Notes: generated by a model not told the origin, from the letters alone. 64,000 nucleotides of DNA from Branchinecta lynchi (GCA_023053575.1 JAKZAP010000010.1:10439225-10503224); one strand, 5' to 3'; shown: positions 47,565 through 57,815, counted from the stretch's first letter. A program made the numbers and translations.

Positions 47565-48180
47565 CTGCAAAATTGGGTCAACTGTCGGATTTTTAAATTG
47601 GGCGAAGTGACGGATGTCGGGAGTGGGTCAACTGACGGTTCAAGGAGTGGGCCAACTGACGGATTTTTGGGCCAAATGACGGGTGCCCGAACTGTCGGAA
47701 AAATTGGGCGAACTGACGGGGAGTGGGCCAAATGACGGATTTCAAGAGTGGGTCAACTGACGGATTTCAAGAGTGGGCGAACTGACGGATTTCAGGAGTG
47801 GGCCAACTGACGGATTTTTGGGCCAAATGACGGGTGGGCGAACTGTCGGAAAAGTTGGCGGAACTGACGGATTTTTGGGCGAAATGACGGGTGGGCGAAC
47901 TGACGGTAGGCGAACTGACGGTGGGCGTAGTGACGGGTAGGCGTAGTGACGGGTGGACGTAGTGACGGGTGGGCGTAGTGACGGGTGGGCGTTGTGACGG
48001 GTGGGCGTAGTGACGGGTGGGCGAAGTGACGGGTGGGTGTAGTGACGGGTGGGTGAACTGTCGGAAAAAGTGGGCGAACTAACGTTTAGGCGAACTGTCG
48101 GGAAAAGTGGGCGAACTGACGGATTTTTTAGGTGAAGTGACGGGTGGGCGAAATGACGGGTGGGCGTAGTGACGGGTTCC
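47565..48180 (-). repeat. Foldback outer array, right
   Basis: The same 16- and 20-21-bp units as the left array appear in inverse orientation (GGGCGAACTGACGG, GGGCGTAGTGACGGGT). GTAGTGACGGGTGGGC units again lie near the outer end and long AAAAAGT/ATTTTTGG units lie inward. On the minus strand the LINE reading frame runs into the array, giving a 199-codon chimeric frame (47742-48341). Confidence 0.95.
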
Positions 48181-48190
48181 CAAAATAGGG
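48181..48190. repeat. Target-site duplication, right (CAAAATAGGG)
   Basis: This is identical to 39820-39829. Both copies coincide with the LINE codons encoding the A-L-F region just after RT motif A. Confidence 0.92.
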
Positions 48191-48461
48191 CCTGAGAATG
48201 CGTTATATTGTCAAAAGCACCAGCCATATCTATAGAATATATATGTATAGAAGACTTGTCGCGGGTAGCCTGTTTCATCATTTTTGTCAATATGTGATGA
48301 GCGTGCGCACAGCTGGCGCTTGAACGGAATCCAAACTGCATTGAACCAAAGCGACATTTTTCAACTATTTCTGGAAGAAGGACGTATTCCAGGATTTTGC
48401 TTATGGTACAAGAAACTGTAATTGGCCGATAGCTTTTGCAGAGGTCCGCGTCTTTCCCTCT
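48191..48461 (-). mobile_element. LINE family B, upstream part (RT fingers and motif A)
   Basis: The minus strand reads KDADLCKSYRPITVSCTISK, then ILEYVLLPEI, FGSMQFGFRSSASCAHAHHI and HIYSIDMAGAFDNITHSQAL. These are RT motif 1 (YRPI...S...SKILE), motif 2 (QFGFR) and motif A (D.A.AFDN, catalytic Asp). It continues directly into the part at 39819-38828 once the foldback element is removed. The LINE is truncated at its 5' side near 48461, where the split F1 element resumes. Confidence 0.93.
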
Positions 48462-49259
48462 CTATATTTAGTAGTGAGGGAGGGGGTTCAAATTAAGGGG
48501 CAAACAAAATATTTGTAAACAGCTAGGGTGACAGTTGATGTGTAAGAAGACTTGCTGAACACGATGATGAAAAATATTTTCTCGCCGGACAATTAGTTCG
48601 TCCGGAATCCGGCAAAAGCCGGAAAGTTGGTTAAAATTATAAGTTTTATTTGAAGTTGATTAAATGTTCGATTATGGGGTAAGAAGACATGCTGAACACA
48701 ATGATGAAAACTATTTTCTCGCCGGACAACTAGTTAGCCTGGAATCCGGCCAAACCGGAAAATTTGTTAAAAGCGAAAGTTTTATTTGAAGTTGATTAGA
48801 TGACATAAATAGGGCTAAGAAAAGACGCTGAGTCTGCATATGACAAATATAGGGCTAAGAAAAGACGCTGAGTCTGCATATGACAATCATTTTTCACCCG
48901 GACATATAATTCGTCCGGAATCCGGTTGAAACCGGAATTTTTGTAAGTCAAAGTTTTATTTGAAGTTGATTAGATGTTCCTTTATAGGGATAAGGAGATA
49001 ACGCTGAATTCGTCTCTGAATTTTCTTTTTTTCTGGACAAGTAGTTCGCTTGGAATTCGGCCGAAACTGGAGATTTGGCAGAAGTAAAGCAGGAAGTTTC
49101 GGCCAGTATGGTCAAAATAGATATGGCTTATAGAAGTATATCTGAATTTGGTTTTTCAGATGATTAGCGTGGTGAAGGCTGGATCTGGCGAAGACAAGAC
49201 CCAACTGTCTGGATCGAATATTAGATTTTTGGGATCCCACCGAAACCTTAGGTCTTGTT
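48462..49259 (+). mobile_element. Outer F1 element, right part
   Basis: It resumes at CTATATTTAGTAGTGAGGGA, the point in F1 just after the block where the left part stops at CCCTATA (shared CTATA, a likely LINE target duplication). Several CCGG units follow, one with a 38-bp internal duplication (48802-48878, 'ATAGGGCTAAGAAAAGACGC'). The end is TTTTTGGGATCCCACCGAAA. Confidence 0.82.
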
Positions 49260-49539
49260 TTTGTGGGAACTCCCATTGTTCTCTGTTTTTGGAAGTCACG
49301 AAAGAGGTGTCTGTGTCGAAGTAGAAAGTGATGCCAGTTAAAAGAGCCAGAAGGGTCAAATTATGTCTTGCGGAACTATTACGCCCATCACAGCTAATGC
49401 TATTGTTTATGAGGTAACGTGCACTTCTCATATCGGCCTTGTACAGGTGGTCGCTTTAGCAGATTCGACTGGTGCATCGAGATGATTATTTCCTATGTCA
49501 GCTCCCAGACTTGTTGATTTCATTGTCGACTTCGAGGTT
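49260..49539. other. Intronic spacer, nothing recognised
   Basis: A minus-strand frame includes RSARYLINNSISCDG, but I cannot link it to a family with confidence. Confidence 0.4.
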
Positions 49540-49672
49540 CAGTACTACTAAGAATGGTCTTGAATTGAAAATTTGTATGTGTATTTTGTATGTGTTTTAT
49601 TCATTTTCTTTCACTTACTCCGCTTTCAAATATGACGGGTTACTGATAAATCACTTACTTACTTACATATAG
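49540..49672 (+). mobile_element. LINE family B 3' tail
   Basis: 'GTGTTTTATTCATTTTCTTT', ACTTACTCCGCTTTCAAATA, GACGGGTTACTGATAAATCA and (CTTA)n match the 3' end of the LINE at 38828-39819. Only 3' UTR is present. Confidence 0.75.
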
Positions 49673-49923
49673 GCTAATTGCAGTCGTTCAGTACCTGGCT
49701 GACCGTTTTTTAGGTGACCACTGCACTGAGCCTATGTTTCTTACTTCGCAGGTGTTATAGAGGCTCTCGGATCGCCATTTGGTACCGGATTTGGTATGGT
49801 ACTGGATTTTGGTGAAGTTGACTAAAACAGTCTAGCTACTTTTTGAAAGCAGCAGTCGTCAATAATGATGCCGTGGCTGCTGTAATAAGATTTCTCTGTT
49901 GGTTAGTAGAATTCACGCACGCC

Positions 49924-50310
49924 TTACCCTAGGTTCATACAACGTTCACACTGAGGCGATATCGGCCATCGCCGAGATTTTCGTTGCCAAAATCGGTGAT
50001 TTCTGTTGCTTCGTCTGGCGATTTTCAATGTTGGGAAAATTCAACCTTAATCGGGTGACAGTACGATTTTATGTACCCAGCAGCAACATGGACCACCCTT
50101 TTGATGATTCACTTTTAGAAAAATTCATTATTGCTATCAGTTCTACCCCATTTTTGTATGAAAAGCGAGAAAAGGGAATTTTTCAAATTTTTCGCGTTAA
50201 ATTTGCTGACGAAAATTCAGTGTGAACATCCAGGCGATACAAATCTTCTGTCGCTGCGATTGAAAAATCTCGTTCATCGCCGCGATTTGCTCTGTGTGAA
50301 CCTAGGGTTA
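49924..50310. mobile_element. MITE with CCCTAGGTTCA ends (piggyBac- or Harbinger-like)
   Basis: TTACCCTAGGTTCATACAAC at left and GTGTGAACCTAGGGTTAG at right form inverted ends (CCCTAGGTTCA) flanked by TTA on both sides. Inner parts also match in inverse (TTCACAC, CGATT/AATCG, GCCATCGCCGAGATTTTCG against CGATGAACGAGATTTTTC). TTA flanks suit a Harbinger 3-bp duplication or a mutated piggyBac TTAA. A 109-codon plus-strand frame spans most of it, with no protein similarity. Confidence 0.65.
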
Positions 50311-50612
50311 GAATTTGTTCAAATTTCCTGGCTGGAGAAACAGTTTTTGTCCTCTGCGAGTTGTCGCAGGGCCCACAGGCAGGAGTCTGCTCAGCCGACC
50401 TGGCACTGAGGCCCAAGTTCGTACTTCAGGACCCCTGTGTGTTTTATTTCTGACCTTGGAAGAATTTGTTCAAATTTCCTCGCTGGAGAAACAGTTTTTG
50501 TCCTCTGCGAGTTGTCGCAGGGCCCACAGGCAGGAGTCTGCTCAGCCGACATGGCACTGAGGCCCAAGTTCGTACTTCAGGACCCCTGTGTGTTTCATTT
50601 CTGACCTTGGAA
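50311..50612. repeat. Tandem duplication, 2 x 151 bp
   Basis: GAATTTGTTCAAATTTCCT at 50311 recurs at 50462, and the following 130 bp (including CAGGAGTCTGCTCAGCCGAC) are almost identical. It begins directly at the right end of the preceding MITE. Confidence 0.93.
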
Positions 50613-51984
50613 GCCTCAGTGTCACTCGAGTTTTGGCAAGGAGTGTAATTATGATGAGATTTCATAAAGCCACGTCTGTATTTGGAGACCGCTCTTTCGG
50701 TGTGTTGAGATATGATCTTGAATTGAAGAGTGGAAACCTATACTTTGGGTATGCGAATAATATCAGACATATTCTGGGAATAGGAAGGTTATCCGGTTCG
50801 TTATCCTAATCTGTGGCTGCAAAACACAAAGCGGTATTTTTTGATGGATTGGCGCGTCCCCCTCTGAGTCATGCTTTAAGTGCTCCTGTGGAAACGCTTC
50901 TTGGGTGGGTAAAAAATGCATGCAGTTTCCATCACGATAAAGTAAAGGGGTTGGTCACTCTGCTTTTTTGCGTACACCTGGCTCCCTTGCACCCTCCCGA
51001 TGAAAAATTTGTAGCCTGCGTAGTAGTATGGTAGTAGTACGAAAACGGATACTTCCGGATATCCTGAATAGCACTTCGGAAAGGGTTATAACAAAGGTGT
51101 GCGAGTTTATGGACGGAGCGTTGAAGCTAAGAGCGACCAAGCTTAGTAGTGAGGCTTCATAGCCGGAGGAAATTATTGTTCTTGTTTTCCTTTGTAATAT
51201 GTACTATTGTTGTATTATGTATATGGCCCCTGGGCTTTTAAATACAGTTATTATAGCACTATGTAATAGCAAAGAATACTATCATTTAATGTGCCTCAGA
51301 CTGGTCCAGTCTTATGTAGTAGTATCCAGCAGTATCCTGTCTTGCCATAGGAGCATCTAGTCTTGCTAATAGTAGCAGATAGTAGTATGCAGTAACACGG
51401 TAGCCTTGAAGTAGAAGCATGTAGTAACATCGTTAGTATTGCTTGCTACTTTTTCGTACTACTTCATAGTACTGTAAATTTTTCATCGGGTTTTGCCAAA
51501 TGTTTAAAGTTTACCTGACAGCGCTATTGACCGGATTCTTTATTCTGCCGAGGATATAGACGACCTTCCGAGCAGACCACGGCGCCATCTGAATTTTGTC
51601 GAGGGCATGTTTTTTCATTCGGTAAAATTGCGAATGACAGAAAAAAACACGCTACCATGTCCCTGGCTGCAGAGTAAGTTCAGAAGGCCTGGATTACTAG
51701 GTTGCCTGTTTGGGACATCACATTTTGTGAGGCAATTTGATGCTGCTTCCTTTGCTAATAGTTTGAAGTAACATATAGCTACCATGAGTTTGAAAGATAT
51801 AGCCTATACAAATTATATTATATAATAAAAGATATATTTTTTTAATGAAATGACGAGTCGGTTAAGATTTTTTTTTAGTGAAATTCTGGTCCTACTGTGA
51901 TTACAGGCTCGTTTCCACCACGCGCAGGGGTGTCACTAGTCTTTTATCTTGGGGGGGGGGGGGGCGCATTTTGGTTGAGATCCA
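50613..51984. other. Intron 3 sequence with a retroelement-like tail
   Basis: Near 51193-51243, 'GTATATGGCCCCTGGGCTTT' with TAAATACAG resembles a LINE 3' end (compare 'CCCTTGGGCTTTATTGGGAA' at 12286). Repeated AGTAGTA-type words occur at 51308-51480. A G-run lies at about 51950-51963. No gene is recognised. Confidence 0.45.
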
Positions 51985-52150
51985 AATTTCAGCGTCAGAT
52001 AGAACTGTTTCTTGTGAGGACGGCTGTAGATATTCTGAATTTCATACTAGAACGTGTAGTGAAAAAAAACAACTGTTAACACAATCCGTATAATTTAGTG
52101 TATTCAATTAAATGACTCAAAAATAAGCTGCCTTTTCAGTTAAACTGTAA
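51985..52150 (+). mobile_element. MITE family M3, copy C (right part)
   Basis: TTTCTTGTGAGGACGGCTGT is followed by 'AGATATTCTGAATTTCATAC', AATTAAATGACTCAAAAATA and CTGCCTTTTCAGTTAAACTG. This matches the last 165 bp of copies A and B. The left part is missing. Confidence 0.75.
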
Positions 52151-52569
52151 CGTGTACGTGCAAGTAACGTACACTCGCTATCCTATTTTTACTGGTGCGA
52201 ATTCGCCGTCGGGTCCGAAATCGGAATCTTGAGTCCGTAAAATTCTACAAGTGACCATTGTGTCCGCTTATTCGCAACCGAAATTTTCTTCTCGCTGCGC
52301 GGAAACATTAATTCACTCGCTGAATATGATGCCGTTCGCTTCGATTAACTTCGTTGACAGCAGGTCAGGCAGCTCAACAGGTGGTTGGGGAAATTTAATG
52401 GGAAAAGAAAAGAGGGGAGATTCGAAGCTGTGCCGTTAGCTTTCACAGTCGATGATATTAGAATCCTAGACTAGGGTGGCTAGTGTATTGTTGCTTGTGA
52501 GATTTTGCGGGATTTGTAACGTTCGATCCACTCCCGCCCACTGTAGGGTGATATGGATACTGTTGTCCT

Positions 52570-52790
52570 AAGGCTAATTCTTTCAAACAGCAAAGCGAGA
52601 ATCCGCCGAGCGCCAGAACCAAGAAAGTGGTTGCGCGTCTGTTGCGCTTTACATCTTCTCGCTGACGTCCCACTTTCCGCGTTCGGAGTCGATCCGTTTT
52701 CCACGTCACTTTCCAAAACTAGCGGAGCGCCAGAACAGCCTCGGAAAGCGAAGCGAGTTTTAACCGAATTGTAAGAACAGCCGGTGGATA
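52570..52790. repeat. Diverged repeat, partner of 55720-55990
   Basis: AAAACTAGCGGAGCGCCAGA and 'AAAGCGAAGCGAGTTTTAAC' correspond to AAAACTAGCAGAGCACAAGC and 'AGAGCGAAGCGAGTTTTAGC' at 55926-55972, with similar flanking text. This copy lies about 2.5 kb before exon D and the partner lies shortly after it. Boundaries are approximate. Confidence 0.55.
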
Positions 52791-53974
52791 AACCAGCGGA
52801 GCTTTTTAGACCGCCGGAATCGCCCGCTCGGTATTCCTAGGTGCGCTGGGAATGTCCTAGGCGCCGAACTCGAACGGTTCTTGCTGAATACGCTAATAAC
52901 CACAATTAAATCAGATTAGTCCCTTTGTGTGTTGCAAGCTTTGGGTTGCTGGAGAAACTGTTTACTGTCTAGCCAAATAATTTACAAGTTCAGTTGGCGA
53001 AGGAAGACTTCTACGTGTAGACAGCTCTCTCGTAACGTAAATTTTAGCATGTCATTTTAACCATGTTCATTTTTTGTATCTCGCTTCAACATGGGTCGGA
53101 TTCCCTCTTTGAACGGGTTTATGTCGTGTTCAATGACAAGTTGCTATTTTATGTTAATTCTGGAACAGAGAGATAAGAGACAAACCTGTCCGATGTTGGT
53201 GTGTATGGTTGGTGTTTGGGAGTAGCAAACTAAAGAGATGCGATGAAAAACATCATAGTCATTTGTCATAATTAGTAATTTTAAAGTGACAGCCTTGGTT
53301 AACGAATGTTCTCTTAATTCCTATTTATAACTGAAATCCAGCGAGTGCCGCGAATAGTTTTGATGCTGCGTCAGCCACTGCGTCGGCCTAGTGGGAGTTA
53401 CACTGGCTTCCTATAATTAATGTCGAAATACATTCCGGATCCGAAATTCGAATAGAAAATAACATCGCAAATAGCCATGGCAAAAAGTCCAATGGTCGGC
53501 TCGTCCGTGAGGGTATCTTCAAAATAAATTGAATTGGATTTAAGTCACGCTTCGGGTTCCGAAATTCGAACCGGAAAAGTACGCTGGAATATAGTCACAA
53601 TAGAAAAATCGAATGGTCGATCTTCTGTGAGGGTATTTTGAAAATAAATTCATAAATTTGGCCATGACTTCCGAATATTCGCATTTAAATATTATCGGAC
53701 TTCGCATGTACGCTAACCGGAATTCGGGTTTGAGTCCTCGGGTTGGCTCAGTGCTGCTAAAATACTGGAGTCCGGGTATCCAGGTGCTATTGGCAAACTT
53801 CCGGTTCCGGCTCCGAAAGCCTTTCGATAGCGTCGACCAGGCAAACTACATTGGATACTTCGTTATAGAGGGATTCACCCTACTCAACGAAAACGGATCT
53901 GAGTCAACATTGGCACTACTGACCATAGGAAAGCTGGGCCTTTACTCAAAAGTGCAAAAAACTAGATGGGTGGA
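52791..53974. other. Intron 3 sequence, nothing certain
   Basis: At 53505-53550 and 53625-53650 the phrase 'GTGAGGGTAT.TT.AAAATAAATT' repeats about 120 bp apart (with CCGAAATTCGAA nearby), a short diverged tandem. A 165-codon plus-strand frame (53658-54155) runs into the poly-G MITE and has no recognisable domain. Confidence 0.45.
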
Positions 53975-54116
53975 CAGGCCCGTATCCAGGAATTTATTCC
54001 GGGGGGGGAGGGTGCCTGCGGGTCGGACAAAAAGGTACAAAAAAGACATAGATCAGAGGAAAAAGCCTATAAAAATGATTATTTCTGTATGTTTCGGGGG
54101 GGGGGGATACCCTTTT
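53975..54116 (+). mobile_element. hAT-type poly-G MITE, copy P2 (right end lost)
   Basis: CAGGCCCGTATCCAGGAATT starts it. 'GACATAGATCAGAGGAAAAA', CCTATAAAAATGATTATTTC and a run of 10 G follow in the order of P1. The final CCTGGATACGG end is absent. Confidence 0.8.
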
Positions 54117-55249
54117 AAAAGGGCGCTGACCCTTTTAAAAATAGTAACTGATTAGGCGTAGAAATTTTTAATTCTTTGCACTTTTCGTAGGCTGGTGTGC
54201 AATCTCTCTATAATGCACGGACAAACGTAAGGTAGTTTTCAAAAGGGCAAACTTTGGCCGCTAGGAGGTTTCTACGAGATTGGTTGTGAAAGGCTCCAGT
54301 GCCTGTTCTAACGGAAGTTCTATAAAAGCCAGGCTCCAACTTCCGGATTTTCCTGATAACGATGATATCTTAAACTTAATACGAGTTTAAGAGAAAATTA
54401 AAAGAATATTTAATAAAAGATGGTTGAGAAATGTATTTATTTGTTAGGGGTAGGGGGTGGAAGGTAGGTAGGGTGGTCTGGCTGGTTGGGAGGAACGGTT
54501 GGTTGGGGGTGGTAGGGAGGAATTGGTGGATGGGTGGTAGGAAGGGAGTTGGGTTGTTGGGAGGTATATGTTTATTTTGGAGGTGATAATGTGAAGGAGT
54601 TTGGTCTGTTTTTTTTTTTTTGGGGGGGGGTCTGTTCTTTTCTTCTTCTTTTTTCTTTTTTTATTAGTTATTTATTATGTTGTTTGTTGGTGTGTTTAGG
54701 AAATGGTTAACCTTTACTACTGCACGCCAGCAAAAACGTAGGTTTTTCCATTAGTGCAGTAGATGTAAATATAGAAGAGTTAAAATGTGTTTATTAATAA
54801 AATAAGTATCCTAAGTATTATCCTAAGTATCAAGTATCCTAAGTATCTAATTTTGACCCTTTTCAACATTTCCTAGATGTCCCCTTCGCATTTCAGATAT
54901 ATGTGTATCATAATCCCTAGTGTCGATCACTCTTCTATATGTGCATATTCATTGTGTCTCTCAAACATTTTACCTCTATGGCACCTTCTAGACATCCGGA
55001 ATCTGTTCAACACCCCAGACTTCAAGACGTTTTTGGCCTAGCTTGAGCTTCCAAATCCGTCTTGACGAAAACGGCTGTCTGTAATCCAGAAGGTGAAACC
55101 TGGCTTTAAGAGCTTGCAGTCACCGACGGGCGCGCTGTGGTATCGGGTCTAGAGGCGACATGGTCACGCTTATCAACTGAATCATCTTCCATGGGTGGAG
55201 AAAGCTCTGTGGTGTCAAGTAGGATCATGAATATTTATTGTAATTGCAG
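54117..55249. other. Intron 3 end, up to exon D
   Basis: It includes a G/T-rich stretch (54440-54670) with GGTTGGG/GGTAGG words and a T-run then G-run near 54610-54630. 'TATCCTAAGTAT' is repeated at 54807-54845. TTTATTGTAATTGCAG is the acceptor for exon D. Confidence 0.55.
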
Positions 55250-55448
55250 GCTTCTTTGACGGTCATCAGGTAATCCAGTGGTTCTGGCAAGCGATGGAGA
55301 AGATGGATGACTCACAGCGATTGAAACTGCTTCAGTTCGTCACAGGAACATCCAGTGTCCCCTACGAAGGCTTCTCCGCTCTGAGAGGGTCCAATGGACC
55401 CAAGAAATTCTGTATTGAAAAATGGGGAACCCCTGACAGTCTTCCACG
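55250..55448 (+). CDS. HECW: HECW1/2-type HECT E3 ubiquitin ligase, exon D (HECT C-lobe entry)
   Basis: This exon encodes 65 full codons, with two bases shared at each side. It follows TTGTAATTGCAG and ends before GTGAGT (55449). The peptide reads [20 protein letters not shown], then [20 protein letters not shown], and closes with [13 protein letters not shown]. In HECT ligases the '[17 protein letters not shown]' block leads into the C-lobe, and the catalytic cysteine comes a few residues after 'LPR' in an 'AHTCFNR'-like motif. That motif is not in this exon, and I could not find it in the remaining 8.5 kb. The catalytic exon therefore lies to the right of the window and intron 4 is longer than 8.5 kb. 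The downstream boundary is phase 2 (CG + next exon, expected Arg). Confidence 0.97.
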
Positions 55449-55719
55449 GTGAGTCACCATTCTTGTGCTGCGGGGTAGGCGAAAAACTCAGGCCACAAAT
55501 GGCCCTTCTCACTCCCTCCAGAAATAGTTTATTCCTCTAAGCTATGACTCTAAGGAAGGTTCTAGGGTTTTCCGAAGGGTTACCGACTCCCCTTTTCTGG
55601 GACCACGCCCCTTCCCTTCCCCGATCCCACCCACATCAGCGGTGCTGAAACCTTTTCCGGCCGTAAATTCAGCGATTCATCTCTAACCATGCTGCTTTTA
55701 ATATTCTAACACGTGGAAG

Positions 55720-55990
55720 AGGGGTCGGGCACCGGCCGGGCACCACGGCACTTGTTGTACACCAAAATCGAGAGTGGGTAACCCTTGGTGTTCTCTTTGA
55801 TTCGCTTTCCGAAAAGCAAAGCGAACTGCAAGAAGTAACGGAAAGTCCTTGCGCCTCGATGACTTGCCAAAATCACTTCCGACTCCTGCAGTTTTCAGGT
55901 CGTTTTCCAGACAAGTCATTTCACAAAACTAGCAGAGCACAAGCACAACCCTGGAGAGCGAAGCGAGTTTTAGCCGAGCTGCAAGAATAG
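55720..55990. repeat. Diverged repeat, partner of 52570-52790
   Basis: See the partner entry. The AG..GAAGCGAGTTTTA.CCGA core and the upstream CGTTTTCCA motif are shared. Confidence 0.5.
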
Positions 55991-56260
55991 CAGGCATAGG
56001 CTCTAGAACCGCCCTCAATACAAAATTGATTTAAACACCACTCGTTATATCACTTGTTCGCCTTTTTTCCAAATTTAGAAGCTGTTCGGTCTTCTCATTA
56101 GTCGGAGGAAGGTGAGTCACTACCCCTTGCTCCGTCTTCAAGTGCTCATTTCGTCACATCATCATTGCTGACAGCGAAAAAGGAAGATTTGACAAAAATG
56201 TGTAAGTTTTGTGCAGATTTGGACTTCCATACGTTCTGCAGTTATTTCGATACACCGGGA

Positions 56261-56791
56261 CAGGGCCGTATTCAAGGGGGGGCGGTAGGGATCCCCCCCC
56301 CCGAAACATACACAAATAGTCATTTTTATAGGCTTTTCCCTCTGATCTATGTCACAGATTTGTACATATGTAATAATCACAGATTTGTACATATACACTT
56401 TGAACGCACACATTTTATCTTTCGTTATTTTATTTTTATCTGCATGTCGTTCTATCCGCATCTTTCTTCTGGTTTTTAGTTACATGTCGTCTTATTGTCT
56501 GTTGGTTCCGCATCGTTTTCCTGTTGTGATTGTGTTGGATTTTATGATTTAGTTTTGTTTTTTTTCGCTGAGGACGGTTTGCTGGAAGTGCAACCGAAAT
56601 ATCCGAAATTGCATTTATCCCTCGCACATCATCTTGGAGGGGTAACTAGCTGATCAAGAAAAAACACCGAAAATCTCGTTGTTTCTATCTTATTTGAAAT
56701 GAATGGTCAGCTTGCCTTCAAACCTTATATTTGATCTATGTCCACCTCTATCTATGTCTAACCCCGAAATAAATTCCCGGATACGGGCCTG
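56261..56791 (-). mobile_element. hAT-type poly-G MITE, copy P3, interrupted, with 8-bp target duplication
   Basis: The left end CAGGGCCGTATTCAAGG and the right end CCCGGATACGGGCCTG are flanked by CACCGGGA (56253-56260) and TACCGGGA (56792-56799), an 8-bp duplication with one mismatch. Reverse-oriented MITE text (GGCTTTTCCCTCTGATCTAT) runs to about 56350. An unrelated block of about 390 bp follows, then the MITE resumes at CTATGTCTAACCCCGAAATA. The insert has a direct pair CACAGATTTGTACATAT (56355, 56381). Confidence 0.82.
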
Positions 56792-56799
56792 TACCGGGA

Positions 56800-57524
56800 C
56801 AAGAGGCTAGTCCGATGTGCGCGAGACTGAGGAAAATTGAAGGGAAGATTGATGCCGATTTTTGTTCGTCTGAATTTAACTTGGCTATCGTTTAGTGTCG
56901 GTCGCACCTCTCTATCCAGATTAGGAACAAAGCAAATTAAATACTTTGTTAAATTGTTCACACATGAACCTCTGGCTCTCAGTCAACTATGCAGCGACTA
57001 GAATCATCAACTATAAATCTCCTATCAGCTCCTTGACTATAATTATTTCTAATTAACAGAGCATTCAATCCGTAATTAGTATCGTCCCGGGCGTTTATGT
57101 TTAAACCTCGCCCGTCGAAACATAAACTCACTTCAAGACGAACCAACACAGTGCCAGAGCTCGAAGGGGCTGTGTATGTAAACACAGATTTCTTTGCCAA
57201 AGGGAATTTGAATTTCTAATGGACCGGAATTACCTTATTTGAAATATTCCAACACCCACATTCTATTTTGCATAAATAGAATAAACGTGCTTTCAGGAGC
57301 GGCGGGTCGTAAATGGAGTTGTTATGATGGAAAACTGGATACATTGGTAGATTCCTTTCGAAGGAAAAATTCCTCCTAACCTACATTCAAAATCGTTGGG
57401 CTAGTAGTATTATCTGTTGGATCCATAAGGCTAGCCTAAGGCGCAGCAGCAGTTGGGGGGGGGGGACGTATGTACAGAAGAGATAAAACCAAATATTTAC
57501 ATAATAATAACAATAACGCTTGTT
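56800..57524. other. Intron 4 sequence, nothing recognised
   Basis: No gene, no HECW terminal exon, one G-run near 57455-57464. Confidence 0.5.
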
Positions 57525-57815
57525 GATTGAGCCAAAAGGCCATACAAGATTTAATACACGTTATACTTCACAGAAAAACTATTACACCTCTAGAAATACT
57601 ATGCTACGTAAACTAAGCTAAACTTTCATTTTGACTCTCATTAAGACTGAATCTTATATTAATGTCACATATTTACAAGCATCTACAATACATTTGGGGT
57701 TCGTAGATTTCAGGATGGGGGGAAGCGACATTTGTCATGTTATTTTGAGAAGACCATATATCTATGCCATGGCCTTTGGCTCTTAGTGTAAATAAATCTT
57801 ATCTTATCTTATACA
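57525..57815. mobile_element. LINE family A tails in both orientations
   Basis: TTGAGCCAAAAGGCCATACA at 57525 is an inverse family A tail. GCCATGGCCTTTGGCTCTTA (57766) with GTGTAAATAAATCTTATCTT is a sense tail ending in (TTATC)n at about 57811. The two are 220 bp apart and face each other. Confidence 0.65.

Larger units (their letters stand above)
39830..48180. mobile_element. Foldback-like (FB/TU-type) transposon, 8.35 kb
   Basis: The element is bounded by a perfect 10-bp duplication. Its ends begin GG and then share GTCACTAC.CCCACCCGTCA.TTCGCCCACCC in inverted orientation. Each terminal repeat has an outer domain of short tandem repeats (39830-40394 and 47565-48180) and an inner arm (to about 41250 and from about 46540). 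The inner segment is about 5.3 kb. It carries three F1 copies, one F2 copy, a third small arm-like piece and unassigned DNA. I see no transposase. Long inverted repeats made of short tandem units, with 8-10 bp duplications, define Foldback (Drosophila) and TU (sea urchin) elements and also suit a Mutator-like origin. It is most likely non-autonomous. Confidence 0.85.

Noticed and set aside
39830..48180. Alternative reading as a Polinton/Maverick or as a segmental inverted duplication
   Set aside because: No viral-type or integrase genes are seen and Polintons make 6-bp duplications. A segmental duplication would not leave a perfect 10-bp duplication with an in-frame rejoinable LINE.
53658..54155. 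165-codon plus-strand open frame
   Set aside because: It runs through unrelated intronic DNA into the poly-G MITE P2. No domain, no splice context and no conservation are visible.
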